DNA from: Rhizophagus clarus
Taxonomy: Eukaryota > Glomeromycota > Glomeromycetes > Glomerales > Glomeraceae
DNA length: 64,000 nucleotides
Assembly: GCA_015698045.1 (NCBI GenBank)
Contig: BLAL01000218.1
Span: 1,264,294 to 1,328,293 of the forward strand
Reading direction: 5' to 3'
Shown here: positions 1 to 13,669 of the stretch, piece by piece
Layout: each line of letters starts with the position of its first letter
How positions within the stretch are numbered: position 1 is the stretch's first letter
Program-made: the position numbers and the translations under genes
Notes under the pieces: model-generated
Databases searched by the model: none
What the model saw: only the letters and a program-made list of their open reading frames with translations
What the model was told of the DNA's origin: nothing

Positions 1-745
1 AAAAATGCCTATTATGAAATGCCGAGTTAAATATAAAGTAAAATAATAAACATATTACATTAATAAAAAAAAACATAAAAGGGAATACCTTATTTATACC
101 TTGTGGATAAATCTATTTCTAATTAATGGTTTGCTATGTATGTTGCTTGCAAAGTCACGAAATAATAAAGCAAATCGCATATTCAGAACAAGTGAAAGAT
201 CAACAAATTAGTGAATTGCCATAAAGATCAAAATCCCACGCTTTGTATGGGGTTAGCGTATAACAAATCTGGATATGTATAATTGTCGATCTTATGAATT
301 TATGAATTTAAATTCTAATCTCCAATTAAATAAACTGATTAGATAACTATTGTTATGAAAAATAAGGAGTCGAAACTTACTGAACGGAAAAAATTGGTTA
401 TAATATAACCAATAATAATATGAAAGAAAGCTAATGTGGCAATATCCGTAGGAATATTAACGCAACAAGTTAGAAACACTTCAAATGATGTTTTTAATAA
501 AATAAACTTTATTTAGAAATAATGTTAATTATATTTAGATTTGTACAAAGTTCAAATTTTTTTTTTTTTTTTTGTTTGTTTGTTTGGTTGCTTATTCTTT
601 CATTTACTCGAAAATTTATCCCTTAACCAAAGATTACTTATTTTTTTTTTTAAATATATATGTATATGTATATAACTTACTAATTCTAACTAATCTAACT
701 AAATCAGCAAATATACTAAAAAATTTTTATAAACTTATAAATTTA
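1..745. other. Intergenic, 3' flank of the first gene
   Basis: AT-rich sequence with poly-T runs (about 558-574 and 640-650). I see no coding exon on either strand. The short open frames here are low-complexity. Confidence 0.5.
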
Positions 746-2647
746 TTAACCAAGATGGGATTGTAATTGATAATCAGCCATAGCCTAAAATATGATATTT
801 AGTTGTAATTTTAGTTGTAAAAAAGAAAAAGAAAAATTTTAAAATAAAATTTTCACTTACTACAGAGTTGAGATTCAACTCATCGGATTGATCAATATGT
901 GCCACAGTAATTACAAAAGATTTTTCAAGCTTATACACAGTATCACCATGATAATAGTTTGCAATTGCTGTGATTTCACAAGTCTCTGAATTTATATCTG
1001 GAGTGCCTGTCAATACATTATTTTCCCAACGGAGCCAATCCGGTAACCACGGAGAATGAAATACGGCTTTTATAGCTATATTAAAATAAATATTTAGTAT
1101 TAGTAAGTAATTCAATAATTAATATTTAACTTATTTATTTACTTATTTTTTAAAAAAAACAAGTACATACATTTTACATTAACTTGTGGATCCCAAACTC
1201 TAGGAGCATAAGTATATTTTGTTCCAACATAGGCTATCTTATCAGGAATTCCAGCTATCTTACGAGTAAACTCGCGGAATATCCACCCACCGGAGGGTGT
1301 TTTTTTGGCTTCAATATTCCATACGTGATTACCCTTGGACTTTGCTTTTTTACCATCCTCATTGAACCGAGAAATATATCTATATACATATATTTAAAGA
1401 TAAGAATAATAATTTCTAATAAATTAAACAAAATGTAAATTATCGAACCTTTGCGTCCACAAATAATTTTTCACTTTTCTTAACGGTAACATTTCTTCGT
1501 TAAAACCATGACGAAGTAATTCTTCATGAAAGGCATTAGTGAATGCTTGAATTCGAAACTTGAATGGACGAAAGTCAGGTGATTCATCTAACTTTTGCAT
1601 CTTTTTTGCCATTAAAGTCTGGTGACTATTATCAAAACAAAGTATGAAATTACTATTTATTAACATTAAACCCTTGAATTGCTTCAAACATACATTTGTT
1701 CACCCTTTGAATCCGTAGCATCCACTATGTATAAAAAAAATTTTTTTTATTCATTAGAAATCAATTATTCACACTATATATAAATATCACTTTAATACGT
1801 ACGATCAGAACAGATGGTTTGTAAAAAGCTTATGAATATATCATCAAGATTCTTCAAAAGTACGGGATCTAATGGTGCATGTGTATGAGTACGTGGAGCA
1901 TTAGGAAGTACAACACCTTGTTGAGCATATATAGGAGCCGGCTGTATATAAAAAAGAAGTCAGTTTACTAGGGGGGGAAAATCAAGGTTTAATTATTTAG
2001 ATTAACTATGCAAACCTGCGGAGCGAAATGATCACTAGAATTGGCCAAATCACGAACATTAACGGAATACACTTCACTTGTGATGGTAGGAGTATCTTCA
2101 ATATTTGACTTCATAGCCTTTCTAGATTTATCATATTTTATAGGTGTATTTCTCTAATATAATTATTAAAAATTATTAATAAACCAAATGTGATAAAATT
2201 TGAAATAACAAAGCCATATGGTCGAACCTTATTTGATTTTGGCGCCATAGGTGGTTGTACGGATACTGCCGTTGATGGAGATGCTTGTGGCGTAGTATGT
2301 GGAGTAGCTATGGAATGCTTTTTTTAATATAATAGTAATAAATAATAAACGTTTATATAAAAAAGAAAAAAAAAATTTCAATCTTATAATGAATTTTAAT
2401 GCTGGTAATCTAATCTCTCGAATTAAAGAATTATTTACCCTTAAATTCTATAAAATAAATAAAATTTTGTAAGCATAAATGATTAAAAATGATTAATCCA
2501 ATTTCTAAGAGGAATCATAGTTACCAGCTGTTCAATGTTTGTTTTAAAGTCTTTCAATACATTGATAGTTTTTGTTATATCTTCAAGACGGTTAAAAGCT
2601 TCGCCTTCTATACCACGAGTAAATTGTTCTTTGGCTTCTTGAGCCAT
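746..2647 (-). CDS. Conserved fungal protein with Ig-like C-terminal region, nine exons
   Basis: Splicing gives a clean 386-residue protein. Exons on the minus strand: 2525-2647, 2228-2317, 2016-2153, 1803-1941, 1694-1724, 1449-1625, 1171-1379, 861-1075, 746-784. Every junction keeps frame with GT/AG borders; two donors are GTTCGA. The start MAQEAKEQF is the only Met that joins exon 1 in frame. Residues 1-41 look helical. Residues ~42-120 are Pro/Ser/Thr-rich and probably disordered. The core begins FRPFKFRIQAFTNAFHEELL and continues through YISRFNEDGKKAKSKGNHVW and YTYAPRVWDPQ. The last ~80 residues (HSPWLPDWLRWENNVLTGTP, then short strand-like segments) resemble a putative Ig or cadherin-like fold. 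I recall similar proteins in basidiomycetes and Mucoromycota, where they are usually called hypothetical. A nuclear or regulatory role is possible, but nothing in the sequence shows it. The gene model is firm; the function is unknown. Confidence 0.85.
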
Positions 2648-4518
2648 CAGAACAATGCTAAGGAAAATACATATTTTTTAAATACATTAGATCAAAGTAT
2701 GATTATTGTTATATGAATAAACATAAAAGTTGTTCAAAAGTAGATCTTGATGATATCTCAAAAACGGTTTACTAAAAAAGTCATGTTATGATATTCACGC
2801 GCGATGCTTTGTACCAAGTACCCTTTCTTTCGGTCACTAAAAGAAAGAGTAGTTTAAGTGGAGACCTAATAAACCGTACCTCTCAAAAAGTTGGGTCACA
2901 TTCATACTCAAAAATTTTTTTTTTTATGTATTCAGTAATAGTACCAAGTATTATTTGTTGGGGTTGGTTTCTTTGGGGTAGGGACGTTGGGGGGTACGCT
3001 TTTTGAAGGCCTCTCGAAAGAGGGGTTTGAAGAAAAAAAAAAAAAAAAAAGAGTTACTAAAAAACTGAGCTTAATAAATGAGTGCCGGAACCTAATTTAT
3101 CCGGAGACTTGTACAAGTTTCAAAAAACCAACAAATATAGTCATATGTTAAACAGGGAGTACCTAATAGTACATCATCATGATGCAACCGAAATAAAGGA
3201 ACGTGTTTATTGAACATTTTGTATTCTATATTGTAATAACTAAATACGCGCTAGCTTTTTCAATAAAAAATTTAAACATTCCAGGTTTGCGAAATTTGCG
3301 CTATAGCAAGCAAGATATTTGATTTTTTGTTGGTTTGTTTTTTTTCATGACAAATTATGAAATGGACTAATAATTATCATTATGATGAACTAACAATAAT
3401 AAAAATTGGCGTCGGAGCCGTGGCGTAAATTGTGAAATTCAAATTACTTAAAATTCTCGTTTCTTCTTTTAAACGGGGATTGCTACACCAATAACACCAT
3501 GTAATTAAAAATTAGTTTCACAGTAATATTATTATAATTGTTCTTTTTCCTCGTAAGATTGTTTGCTAAGAACGGTAATCCGAATTTTTTTTTCATTAAA
3601 AAAAAATTTCATACCTCATTTAGAAAATTTTAATATACCAATATTTGATGTGGCTTATTTTTACCTTTTAACATAATAAATAAACGAATATCTTTTGTGA
3701 CAGGTTGAAGATTCGGCAACTAATCCCAATATTAGACCATGGAATTTAGGGTTAACCATGTTGTCGATCATGAATGAAACCCTATCGAACGGACGTTAAT
3801 TACATGTAATTATACTTAAAATAAACGCGAAATAAATGTGTCATATATATATATATATGTAGTAAATAAATTGAATAGTTTGTACTAATTACAAATAAAT
3901 TCAAAATAGCTTTCAAGATCAAAATGTCAAATATATCTGGCGTATTTGTGACAACTGGAAATGCGATGCTTCTACCTGCCACCAAAATCGTTTATTTTAT
4001 ATTGTTTTCAACTAAAGCAATTCGCCCTCCCTCCCTAAGGCTATTTCTTTTGCATATTTACATCTCGAACCTATCATAACAGTTTTAATATAGTTAGATA
4101 ACGTATCTTATTTTGAAATGTGTTATTTCTCCATGAATAAAAATATTAAAAACAGAAAGTTATTTGTTACATTCCGGGTTGTTTTCTGTAAAGGTTGCAT
4201 ATTCACGGAATTTATCGAAATTGATTTGATTTTTGCCGATCTTGTCACGTAGTCAAAAATAGCAATAAATATGTTTATTTGTACGTAATATTGTTTTATA
4301 CAAGATGTTTTGTTAATTTACCACATTTAGGCGAGTGAAATTTGAATTACAGCAGTGATTGTAGCGGAAATTATGAATGAAATTGCCAGTATGTCAATAA
4401 TAATAAAATTTATACTACAAATATACAAATAATAATAATATACAATAAATATACAATAAAATAATAATAAATATAAAAAAAATACACGTTATGATTTATT
4501 TAACTAGCGAAATCGTTT
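2648..4518. other. Intergenic between the conserved fungal gene and kinase A
   Basis: No convincing exon on either strand. Poly-A (about 3033-3050) and TA-rich tracts (3843-3860) are present. The upstream region of the first gene and the 3' flank of kinase A both lie here. Confidence 0.4.
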
Positions 4519-6232
4519 TCAAATATCAAAATTGATTTCTTTGCTTTTGTAATCTAGAAATGAATTAGTTAGCAAATTTAATTTAGTTTGATTGAACATA
4601 AATTTGTGACTTACCACTTTTTTTAGATTTATTGGAATTTGTATTATCGATATCAAACCCAAATTCCTTTGTCAAATAATCTAAAAATATATAAAATTGA
4701 TTAAAATAATATATATACAGATAAGTAAATAAAAGTAATACTTACCATTACTCTCATTTGGAAATAATTTGAATTTTTTAATAATCTTATCTATTTTTTT
4801 TTTTTTAAAAAAAAAAAAGAAATTAAATTTATAATTTACTTAAAAAAAAATTATACCGTTTATCAGATTATCATCAAACTTTCTCTTAACTTTTTTTTTT
4901 TAAAAAAAGAAATGCGTTATTGATTTTAGTAACAAAATGATGAAGATTACTTTAAATTATTTTACCTGTTTCTGAAACAATGCGTTGACTTCTCAAATTT
5001 CTTGTAGATTCTACAGAGCTTATCATTGCGCTTAAAGGTCTACTTTTGTAGTATGCTCCTGAATGGTTTGTTGCTATAGGTCCAATATCTGATGATTTTA
5101 TAATTTTGGTTGAATTACCATTAAGAGATTCATTAGACCAAATAATTCCAATTTTTTCATATATTTCAGTAGCTTTTGGTCGTTTCTTTGGATCAGAAAG
5201 CCAACATTTTTTCATTAATTCAATATAACCTTCAGGTGCATTTGTAACGATTGAAGGACGAAGACCATCACATATTTCAATAATAAGATCTGTATCATGG
5301 CTTTTATCCCAAAAAGGTCTTCTGCCCGTCATTAATTCCCACATAATCATACCAAAACTATATATATCCGATTCTTTGGTATATTTCTCTCTTTGAAAAA
5401 GTTCTGGAGCAACATAAGGAATAATACCGTAAATTTCATCGTAGATTTGCTTAGTCCTAAGTCACCCGTTATCGGTAATTTGCTTTCTGTCATAAAAATA
5501 TTTCCGCTATGGTAATCTTTGTGAATAATATTTACATCATGTATATTATACAGTCCATGTATCATTGAACTTAATATTCTTAACTTATTTTCCCAGTCAA
5601 TATTGAAAAAGTCATTTTTTATCCAATGAGCTAGATCTCCTGTTTCATAATATTTTGTGATTATCATAAAATTTTGTGTTGTTGGATTTTGAGTAATTCC
5701 AAAATACGTATTAATGTTGTTACGAGCATAATGTTTTAAAGTACTATAACTTTGAAATATCTTGATCTAAAATAAAAAAAAACATTAATTTCAAGTTATT
5801 TATCTTTTTTAAAATTAGAACGAGCTACCGATACCTCATTTAGTTCATTATAATTGATTTCTTTAAAATTACTAAGTTCCTTGAGGGCAACCACCTTAGT
5901 TTTTTACGATTCCAATTGAAAATTGGACCATCTGTCCATGTTGCTTTATAGATTTTACTAAATCCTCCTTCGGCAATAAATTCCAAATCTTTGAATTTGT
6001 CATAGGGAACAAATTCAAACATTTCACCATGATTGGATAACGTATTCTTGATAAAATTATCAATAATTTCATTTCCACTTGATACAATTTCTATTTCTAT
6101 TTTATTACATATATCGCAAATTTTTTTTTTTCTATTCCTTTGTATTCCTTTGAGACAAGAGTAATGCTTGAACGACATAAATTCTTCTCCTTTAAAATGA
6201 ACTATCATTTTTACAAATGTAATTTTTATCAA
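4519..6232 (-). pseudogene. TKL protein kinase A, F-type, frameshifted
   Basis: Same design as the other kinases here. Exon 1 (5835-6232) carries the N-lobe with EGGFSKIYKATW. Exon 2 (4966-5766) carries IIHKDYHSGN, GDLGLS and IMWELMTGRRPF, then GPIATNHSGA and YKSRPLSAMI. Four tail exons follow: about 4858-4895 (KRKFDDNLIN), about 4746-4792, about 4615-4678 (DYLTKEFGFDIDN) and 4519-about 4556 (DYKSKEINFDI, stop). Two frame breaks lie inside exons. Near 5900-5910 the frame changes between NWNRKK and VVALKELSN. Near 5440-5455 it changes after LSKST, before EIYGIIPYVAPEL. Both exon lengths are off by one or two bases relative to intact paralogues, as real indels would give. A CDIC motif remains from the N-terminal zinc-binding region of kinases B and G. 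Exon 2 is closest to kinase F. A sequencing error at the A6 run could explain the first break, but two independent errors are less likely. Confidence 0.75.
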
Positions 6233-7248
6233 TACGGTAAAATTAATTCAAGCGGCGCTTTTATCTAGATTAAGATTCACGTGAAAAAATATGTTCCACA
6301 AGAGTGTTCTGAGAAGAATCTCATAGAAATCGAACTTGGAATCGATTCTTAACCAGTTAATAACCGGTTAAGGCTTTTTGGTTTACTATTAAATACATCA
6401 TTATACGTTTTTTATTTGAGTACTTTGTTTTTCTATGATTGACATTTTAACGGATGATTATTATTTATAATTGATTAACTTCAATGATGTGTAGTATGTA
6501 TGTGTATACCTTTTTCATATTTTTTTACCGTCGAATGAACTCTGTAAATAGAAATAGCACGTTTTCGCAAAGTTATTTATCTATTTGTTTTACTTTTCAT
6601 TGATATTTATTATGAAATTCAGAATCTCGTCCACAAAGTGGATTATAGAAATTATGTTATATGTATAGCATCGAAACAATTAGAAGAAATTGAACTTCAT
6701 TATTGACGTTACGTGCTTTGACTATATCATTTATGTACAGCTTTTTGATCCCTTGTACATCGTAATTTGTTCATTATGTTTAATATGGAAGGAAAAATCT
6801 ATAAAGTAATTTGGAGAGATCAATAAATTATTGATTCGTGAAAACGAGTATAATAAATTTGATGGTTTTTTTTTATATATATTATAGTTTAGTATTGGCA
6901 CCAGTTAAAACTTAAGATTTGGGAACTATACTATACTGGGCTCAGCAGAAATACGGGGGGCTGTTGTAACTCTATTCCAATTTCCAAATTAGACTTCAAA
7001 TTAGAATTTTTAATTTAAGATTGCTCATGCCCAAAATGTTTCGTATCAGATCTGGTTTGGAATATTAGTCAAAATTTGGCTTCTTTCTCCACTCTTACTA
7101 TAAACTCCATAAAAATTTATTACTCATTTCGCACGAAATGACCTTATAAAAGAAATTTCATTTTTTTTTTATTGGATTTTATATATATAATTTTTTATTA
7201 CTAAAAATATATGCAAACTGCTAACCAAATTTTTGCAAATTTTGAAAC
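6233..7248. other. Intergenic between kinases A and B
   Basis: AT-rich and without recognisable exons. It contains a short palindrome near 6350-6370 (CCAGTTAATAACCGGTTAAG). Confidence 0.4.
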
Positions 7249-9084
7249 TCAAATATCAAATTTGATTTCTTTTGTAATATACAAATCTATATTTATGAAA
7301 TAAAAATTAGTTTAAAAAATTATCGTCATTAATAAATAATCGATGTCTATTTACATACCTTTATTATCAAATTTATTAATATTATTGTCAATGTCAAATT
7401 TCAATTCTTTTGTCAAATAATCTAGGAGAATAGTATAAATTAATTGTATTATGGCATTTTATAATAAAATAAACTCAAAATAAATATTTACCATTATTTT
7501 CATTTTTGCGTAATTTTTTGAGAATTATATCTATAATATTTTTAAATAAATGATTAATATATTATATATCATTAAATCACTACAAAATAATTTTTTTTTT
7601 ATTTTACCATTCTCATCATTTTCTTTAACATTTTCAAAAAATTCATCAATCTTTCTTTTATCTAAATATACAAGATATCAGTTATCAGTAACAAATATAA
7701 AATTATAACATATGATGTTGAAAAATAACCAGTACCGATTTTTTTAATATTTATTGTATTTTCTGCAGATATTATCATTGTACTTAGTTGTCTACTTTTA
7801 TAGATAGCATCTGGATTAACTGTTGTTATAGGTCCAATATTTGACGATTCTATTATTTTAGTTGTATCTTTCCATTCCTTTTCCAACATAACTTTAATTT
7901 TATTATATATATTATTAGCTGTCGGTCTTTTACTTGGATCAGATTGCCAACATTTTTTCATTAATTTTACATATCCTTCAGGAGCATTTGTGGTAATTGG
8001 AGGTCGAAGACCATCCCATATTTCAATTATAAGACTTGTATCATGGCTTTTATCCCAAAAAGATTTTCTACCAGTCATTAATTCCCACATAATCATACCA
8101 AAACTATATATATCTGATGCTTTAGTATATTTCTCTCCTCGGAAAATCTCTGGAGCAACATAAGGAATAATGCCATAAACTTCTTTGTTCTCATCATTTG
8201 TTGATTCAATCGCGGATTTACTTAATCCTAAATCACCCATTATTGGAGTACTTCCTAATAAAAAGATATTTCCACTATGATAATCTTGGTGAGTAATTCC
8301 TGCATTGTGTATTTCTTTAAGTCCAGATATAATATCATCTAATTTATTTAATTTATTATACCACTTCATATTAAAAAAATCTTTAGTTATATAACGCGTA
8401 AGATCTCCTGATTCACAATAATTCATAATTATCATATAATTTTTGGATTCAGGATGTTGAGTGATTCCATAATATTTATTAACGTACTCATAGTAATTTG
8501 CTTTTGAATTTTTTACATGAATATTGTAATTACTCAACATACGAAATATCTTAATCTAAAATAAATAAAAAAATAATTTAATTAATTATATTTTTAATAA
8601 TGAAAAATGATATAGGGTTCTATACCTCATTTAACTTTTCGGAATCGATGTTTTTAGAATCATCAAGTTCCTTGAGGACAACTATCTTATTAGCATGACG
8701 ATTATATTCTTGTTTTTCACAATTTCAAGTCGTTATTGGACCATCTATCCAAGTTGCCTTATAAATTTTACTAAATCCTCCTTCAGCAATAAATTTCAAA
8801 TCTTTGAATTTATCAAAAGGAGCAAAATCCAGCCTTACACCATAAATTAATGTGCTCATAATAAGATTGTCAATATCTTCATTACCACTTGGTGTAAATT
8901 TTGTTGCTGCTTTGTAACATTGATCACAAACATCATAAAGATATCTCTTTAAAGATTCTTTTTTTCTGGTGTTACAACCATAACAATTGCATTTGATAGT
9001 AATCTCATGTATTTCGTTTAAAGGTTTTAGTTTTCTGCAATAAAAGCATCTCTTGAATTTTGATTTTGAATCATTTGAAGCCAT
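7249..9084 (-). pseudogene. TKL protein kinase B, G-type, premature stop
   Basis: Exons: 8626-9084, 7736-8555, 7608-7661, 7492-7530, 7359-7421, 7249-7286. The model would encode about 490 codons, but TGG is replaced by TGA after DGPITT (around 8727), where kinase G has Trp. That stop falls between the glycine loop (EGGFSKIYKATW) and the VAIK lysine (VVLKEL), so the normal product has no kinase domain. The rest is undamaged: ITHQDYHSGN, GDLGLS, YVAPEIF, DIYSFGMIMWELMTGR. The N-terminus has CFYC, CNCYGC and CDQC, a likely zinc-binding cluster. I chose MASNDSK at 9084 because it aligns with the start of kinase G; an upstream in-frame Met lies at 9111. The tail ends DLYITKEIKFDI. Readthrough, or a downstream start giving an N-lobe-less product, cannot be excluded. 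Confidence 0.8.
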
Positions 9085-11399
9085 AATGTGATATGATTTA
9101 TTTTTAAACAAAGGAATTAACAGTATATATACTGTATATCATATGATTAAATGAATGGTATTGTTATAATCATATTTTTCTTTGATTTTTCACCTAATAG
9201 GGTAGGTATTCTAACAATGATTATCCAATTACGAAATTCGAAACTGCTAAAATCATTTTGTGATTAATCCACAAAAATAACATACAAGTTTCTAAAATTG
9301 CTGAATTTCCTTTTTTATCCACAAGGAATTCGGAAATTCGGGAAGGAAATTCCACAATGAAGGCCCAAGTGGTTTTGCCGAGAAAATTTCCAAAGAAACT
9401 TTGGAAAAAAAAATAAAACATCCATGCAGGTTCTATTATACGGATTTGGTTCATTTCACTGACAATCATTCCAAGATTCTTTTATAAACCTTATTTTAGT
9501 TAATTGTAATCATTCGATATTTACACATTATTTATCAATCATATATCGATGATAGAGACATGAATTTACTATCATTCAATGCTCCTTGATGAGAGAATTC
9601 CAAAGAGCTATGATTTATCTTTATAGAATTGTTAGATGGTGGGTAAGTGCATTTTAAAAAATCCAATAGATTACCGAACTTATTTGAAGATTCTATAGTC
9701 AAAAGTAAATGATGGGTTAAGATTAAGAAAATTTAGATATAAAAATATTTTTGCTATTTAAATTTTTTTTTTTCTTTAGCGACTCCAGATTCCAGCACTT
9801 GTTCAAAAATTAGCGTTTCATTAATTTTTTCAAGTAGTTTAAACATTTTTAGTTAAAAAATTTTGATAAATTCGTGTGGAAATATTATTTAAAAATAACT
9901 GAGCTGCTATAGTAATTCCCGATATGTATTAGTATCTTTCACTGGGTTCCAAGACAGATCACGAATTATATTAATGTTTTTTACTGTCTACTTTTTCGCT
10001 TATTACAGCTAAATGTAGTTTTTTAAAAATAAATATTTAAGTCATGATGTCATTAACATTTAATCACATGTTTTATTACGAAACAATTTTGCAAATAAAA
10101 CGGTTGATATTTCGGGTCTGGTCGACAAACAAAAGACCGGAGGGGTCATATTCCCGGATATTGGTTAGGGTTAGGATTAGTTAGGTTAGATTTGAGATTA
10201 GTTAAATAGGCAAATAATTACCAGAATAGCATCACCCTCTTTTCATAAAAATAAAATAAAATTACATTCTGATATTTCTTGTTGGCGAAACGTTTATTGG
10301 TGAAATAATTACTTCACCGACAACCATTTCATCGACAAAGTCAAACAAAATTAAATGCGTTCCCAAAAGATAACATAATAATATCAATATCATACCACGA
10401 ATTTTTAAATTCCCGTGTCTTGGAATATAATTAAAGTAGATTATTTCTATTTTCAAAAAGTGAATTTTACGGAGGAATCTTGGGGGATCTGAAATCGAAA
10501 AATAAAATCATCAATCAAATGAGAAAATCGGATAATTTAATTTTTTTTGTTTAACAATGAGACAAGGAGTATTATTAAGGGGATTTCTATACAATAAATT
10601 TAGATCATCCGTACCGTATCGTCTCGGTTCATCCGTAGATTAGATCTAAAATTCATGTGATTTTGTAAATCTTTCTTTATTATTCTCCCTTTTTAAATAT
10701 TTTAATTCCATTTATTGAATGGGAAATGAACTTATCTTCATTGCCGAGAGAAATAAATATGATATTACGTTTCACAATTAAAAAAAAAAAATAAAAAATA
10801 AAAATAAATAAAAATTATTTTCAGAAATAATCATCTTTTACACTTTATGAAAAAGATCAGTATTTTATTAAAAAAATACTTTATGCAAATCATTAATTCT
10901 AAATATCTGATGATGGTACAAAAAAGAGAAAATACGCAATTTTCTTTAATATGCATAAATACTATAAATAATAAATATGGGATTTATCTTCACAAACATA
11001 TTTGTCATCAGCATAAAAGTGATTTTTCCTAACCTCGGTCCAATCCTAATCTAACCTCTAATTTAATCTTCGTAATAATTTATTTAATAATTTATTAAGT
11101 ACTAATTAGAACCAGAATTTTATATGGAAAAGATTTATCATTTTTGATTTTTGATTATTAATATTAAACATCCTTTATATACAATGTTAACGTAAAGATA
11201 ATAAAAAAGTTTCTTTTAAGTTAAATGCACGTGAAAGTTCATTAAATTGAGAACGCAAATAATTTACATTAAAATATTTTGATATAAAATGGAACTCAAC
11301 ACACTCAGAACAAAAATATTGCTTCTTCACTTTTTATTAAATAAAATAATTTCATTAATTTATCAAATTTCTAGTTAATTTCTTAATAAATTTTTAGCG
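9085..11399. other. Intergenic between kinase B and the ABC transporter
   Basis: Upstream regions of two divergent genes. About 10160-10190 holds a short telomere-like stretch (GGTTAGGGTTAGGATTAG). A partly inverted counterpart lies at about 11030-11062 (CCTAACCTCGG, then AATCTAACCTC). No exon is supported, although a 5' UTR intron may end just before the ABC transporter start (TTTTTAGCG then ATG). Confidence 0.4.
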
Positions 11400-13669
11400 A
11401 TGCCAGTAGATTATTATGAAAAAGATGATACTGATTATACAATAAGTTTAGAATCAACAGATTTAGACGAAATATATAGCACTACTACTGCTACACAAGA
11501 TGTTTCTAATTCCAAAGCGCCTGTTTCGTTAGCTTGGAAGAATTTAACGTATGAGATACTAGATCCGAAAACTAAAAAGAAAAAAAAGATTATACAAAAT
11601 GTTAGTGGTATCATTAACCCCGGTGAACTCTTGGCCAGTAAGTGCTAATAATGATTTTTTATTTCATTTTTTACAATATGAGTTGACTGAGTCTTTTTTT
11701 TTTTGTTGATAAAATAGTTATGGGACCTTCTGGAGCCGGTAAATCAACGTTCTTGGATTTGTTAGCTGGACGTAAAGATCCAAAAAACGTTTCAGGCACA
11801 GTATATCTTAATGGTAGGCCGGGTAATGTCAAATACGTATCAACTTATGTAATGCAAGATGATGCTCTAATGGGTATGTTTATATTTAAAGTTTCTTTAC
11901 TTATGATAAATTAGTTTTTGTAATCTTTTTAAATCAATAAATAATAGGTGTTCTTACTGTACGAGAAAATATTCAATTCGCTGCCGACTTATGGTAAATT
12001 ACTAAATTTTATTACATTATATACTTTTTTATTAAGTAATCCATTCATCTTCTTTTATTTGCATATATTATAGTTTTCCGTCTAACATTTCACAAACGGA
12101 GAAATATACTCGTGTTCAAAATATAATACGTGAATTTGGGTTAGAAAGGGTAGCAGATAATAAAATAGGAACTGTGTTTGTCAGAGGAATAAGCGGTGGT
12201 GAAAAACGTAGATGTGCGATTGCATCGCAAGTTCTCACTTTACCTAAAATAATATTTCTTGATGAACCAACAACAGGATTAGATTCAGCCGCTGCTTATA
12301 ATGTTATGAACGCAATAGTCAGTATGGCAAAAAGATATGAACTTACTGTTGTAGCAAGTATACATCAACCTTCACCTGAAACTTACTCTTTAATTGATAA
12401 ATTATTGTTACTTGGACATGGTAAAACTTTGTATTTTGGGGAAAGGGAGAGAGCTTTAACTTATTTTGATGGATTAGGATTCGCTTGTCCACCTTATAAT
12501 AATCCTGCTGACCATTTCTTAAAATTGGTTAATAGTGATTTTATGAATGATATAACTCAAGCCGAACAACATATTACAAATTTTAGTATGGCTTTCTCAA
12601 AATCTAAATACATAAGGGAAGTCAACAGAGAGATTGATGATTCAATTGCAAGAGGAAATATACTTGGTGAGATGATTACAAGGCGCGCCAATAGTGGATA
12701 TGCTCGTAGTTTCCTTGCTCAGACATTTATTCTACTAAACAGATCATTTAAAAATGCTACAAGAAATATATTAATGTTTTGGATAAGAGTAGCTATGTAT
12801 ATGTGTTTAGCCTTGCTTATGGGGTCAACCTGGTGGAAAGTTGGATTTGAACAAAAAAGTATACAAGATAGATTTGCTGCTCATTTCTTTTCTGTCGCAT
12901 TTTTGTCTTTTATGAGCGTAGCTGGTATACCAGGATTTTTAGAAGAACGTTTAGTATTTCAACGTGAACGTTCGAATAGGTTTTATTCTGTTGGTCCATA
13001 CGTATTAGCTAATACGTTAATTTCGATCCCGTTTTTAATGATTATTACCGTATCATTTTCCATGATCGCTTATCCTATGATCGGGTTACATGAAAATTTC
13101 CACAATGCTGTTAATTTCCTTATATTCCTCTTTTTAGCTTTATTTGTAGCTGAATCTATGGTCGTATTTATTTCCGCTGCAATACCTATATTCGTGGCAG
13201 CTTTAGCTATTACTGCTTTTGCTAATGGATTTTATATGGTAGTTGAAGGATTTTTTGTAAGAAGAGCTGCTATACCAAAATTTTTAAAATGGGGTCATTA
13301 TATTGATTATCAAAAATATTCGTTTGAAGCTATTATTAAGAATGATTTTTATGGATTAACCTTTAAATGTGATCCTGATCCAAGTGGTCTATCAAAATGT
13401 CGATGTAATTTTTATGGAGTAAATTCAGCAGAGACTTGTACATTCACCGGTAAAGATGTATTAGATTCTTATGGTTATACCGAAATTAATTTATTAAAGT
13501 GGGCGGTACGTAATTTTATCTTTTAATAATAACGTTTAATTATATTTTGGTTTTGGTTTTATTTTGTATTAAATTTTATACCTTTTTGTAGCTCGCTCTT
13601 ATGGGATTAGTTCTTGCCTTCCGAATCGGTTTCTATTTTATTTTACTTTTCCGAAAAGGCCGTCATTAA
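11400..13669 (+). CDS. ABCG-family (White/ABCG2-like) half-transporter
   Basis: Five exons join in frame: 11400-11637, 11718-11873, 11948-11993, 12074-13505, 13592-13669. They encode 649 residues, the normal size for an ABCG half-transporter. The nucleotide-binding domain comes first. Walker A is GPSGAGKST (residues ~82-90), the signature is ISGGEKRR, and Walker B is IIFLDEP followed by TTGLDSAAAYN and the switch-region ASIHQPSPE. The C-terminal half has the membrane domain, starting near RSFKNATRNILMFWIRV, with about six hydrophobic segments. The loop before the last segment contains several Cys (CDPDPSGLSKCRCNFYG), typical of the large extracellular loop. The last exon supplies the final helix and ends FRKGRH. 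Such proteins dimerise and export lipids, sterols or xenobiotics at the plasma membrane; the substrate cannot be read from sequence. It lies on the strand opposite the kinase array that surrounds it. Confidence 0.95.

Noticed and set aside
774..1115. Uninterrupted 113-residue frame
   Set aside because: It reads through an intron at each end. The true exon is 861-1075 of the nine-exon gene.
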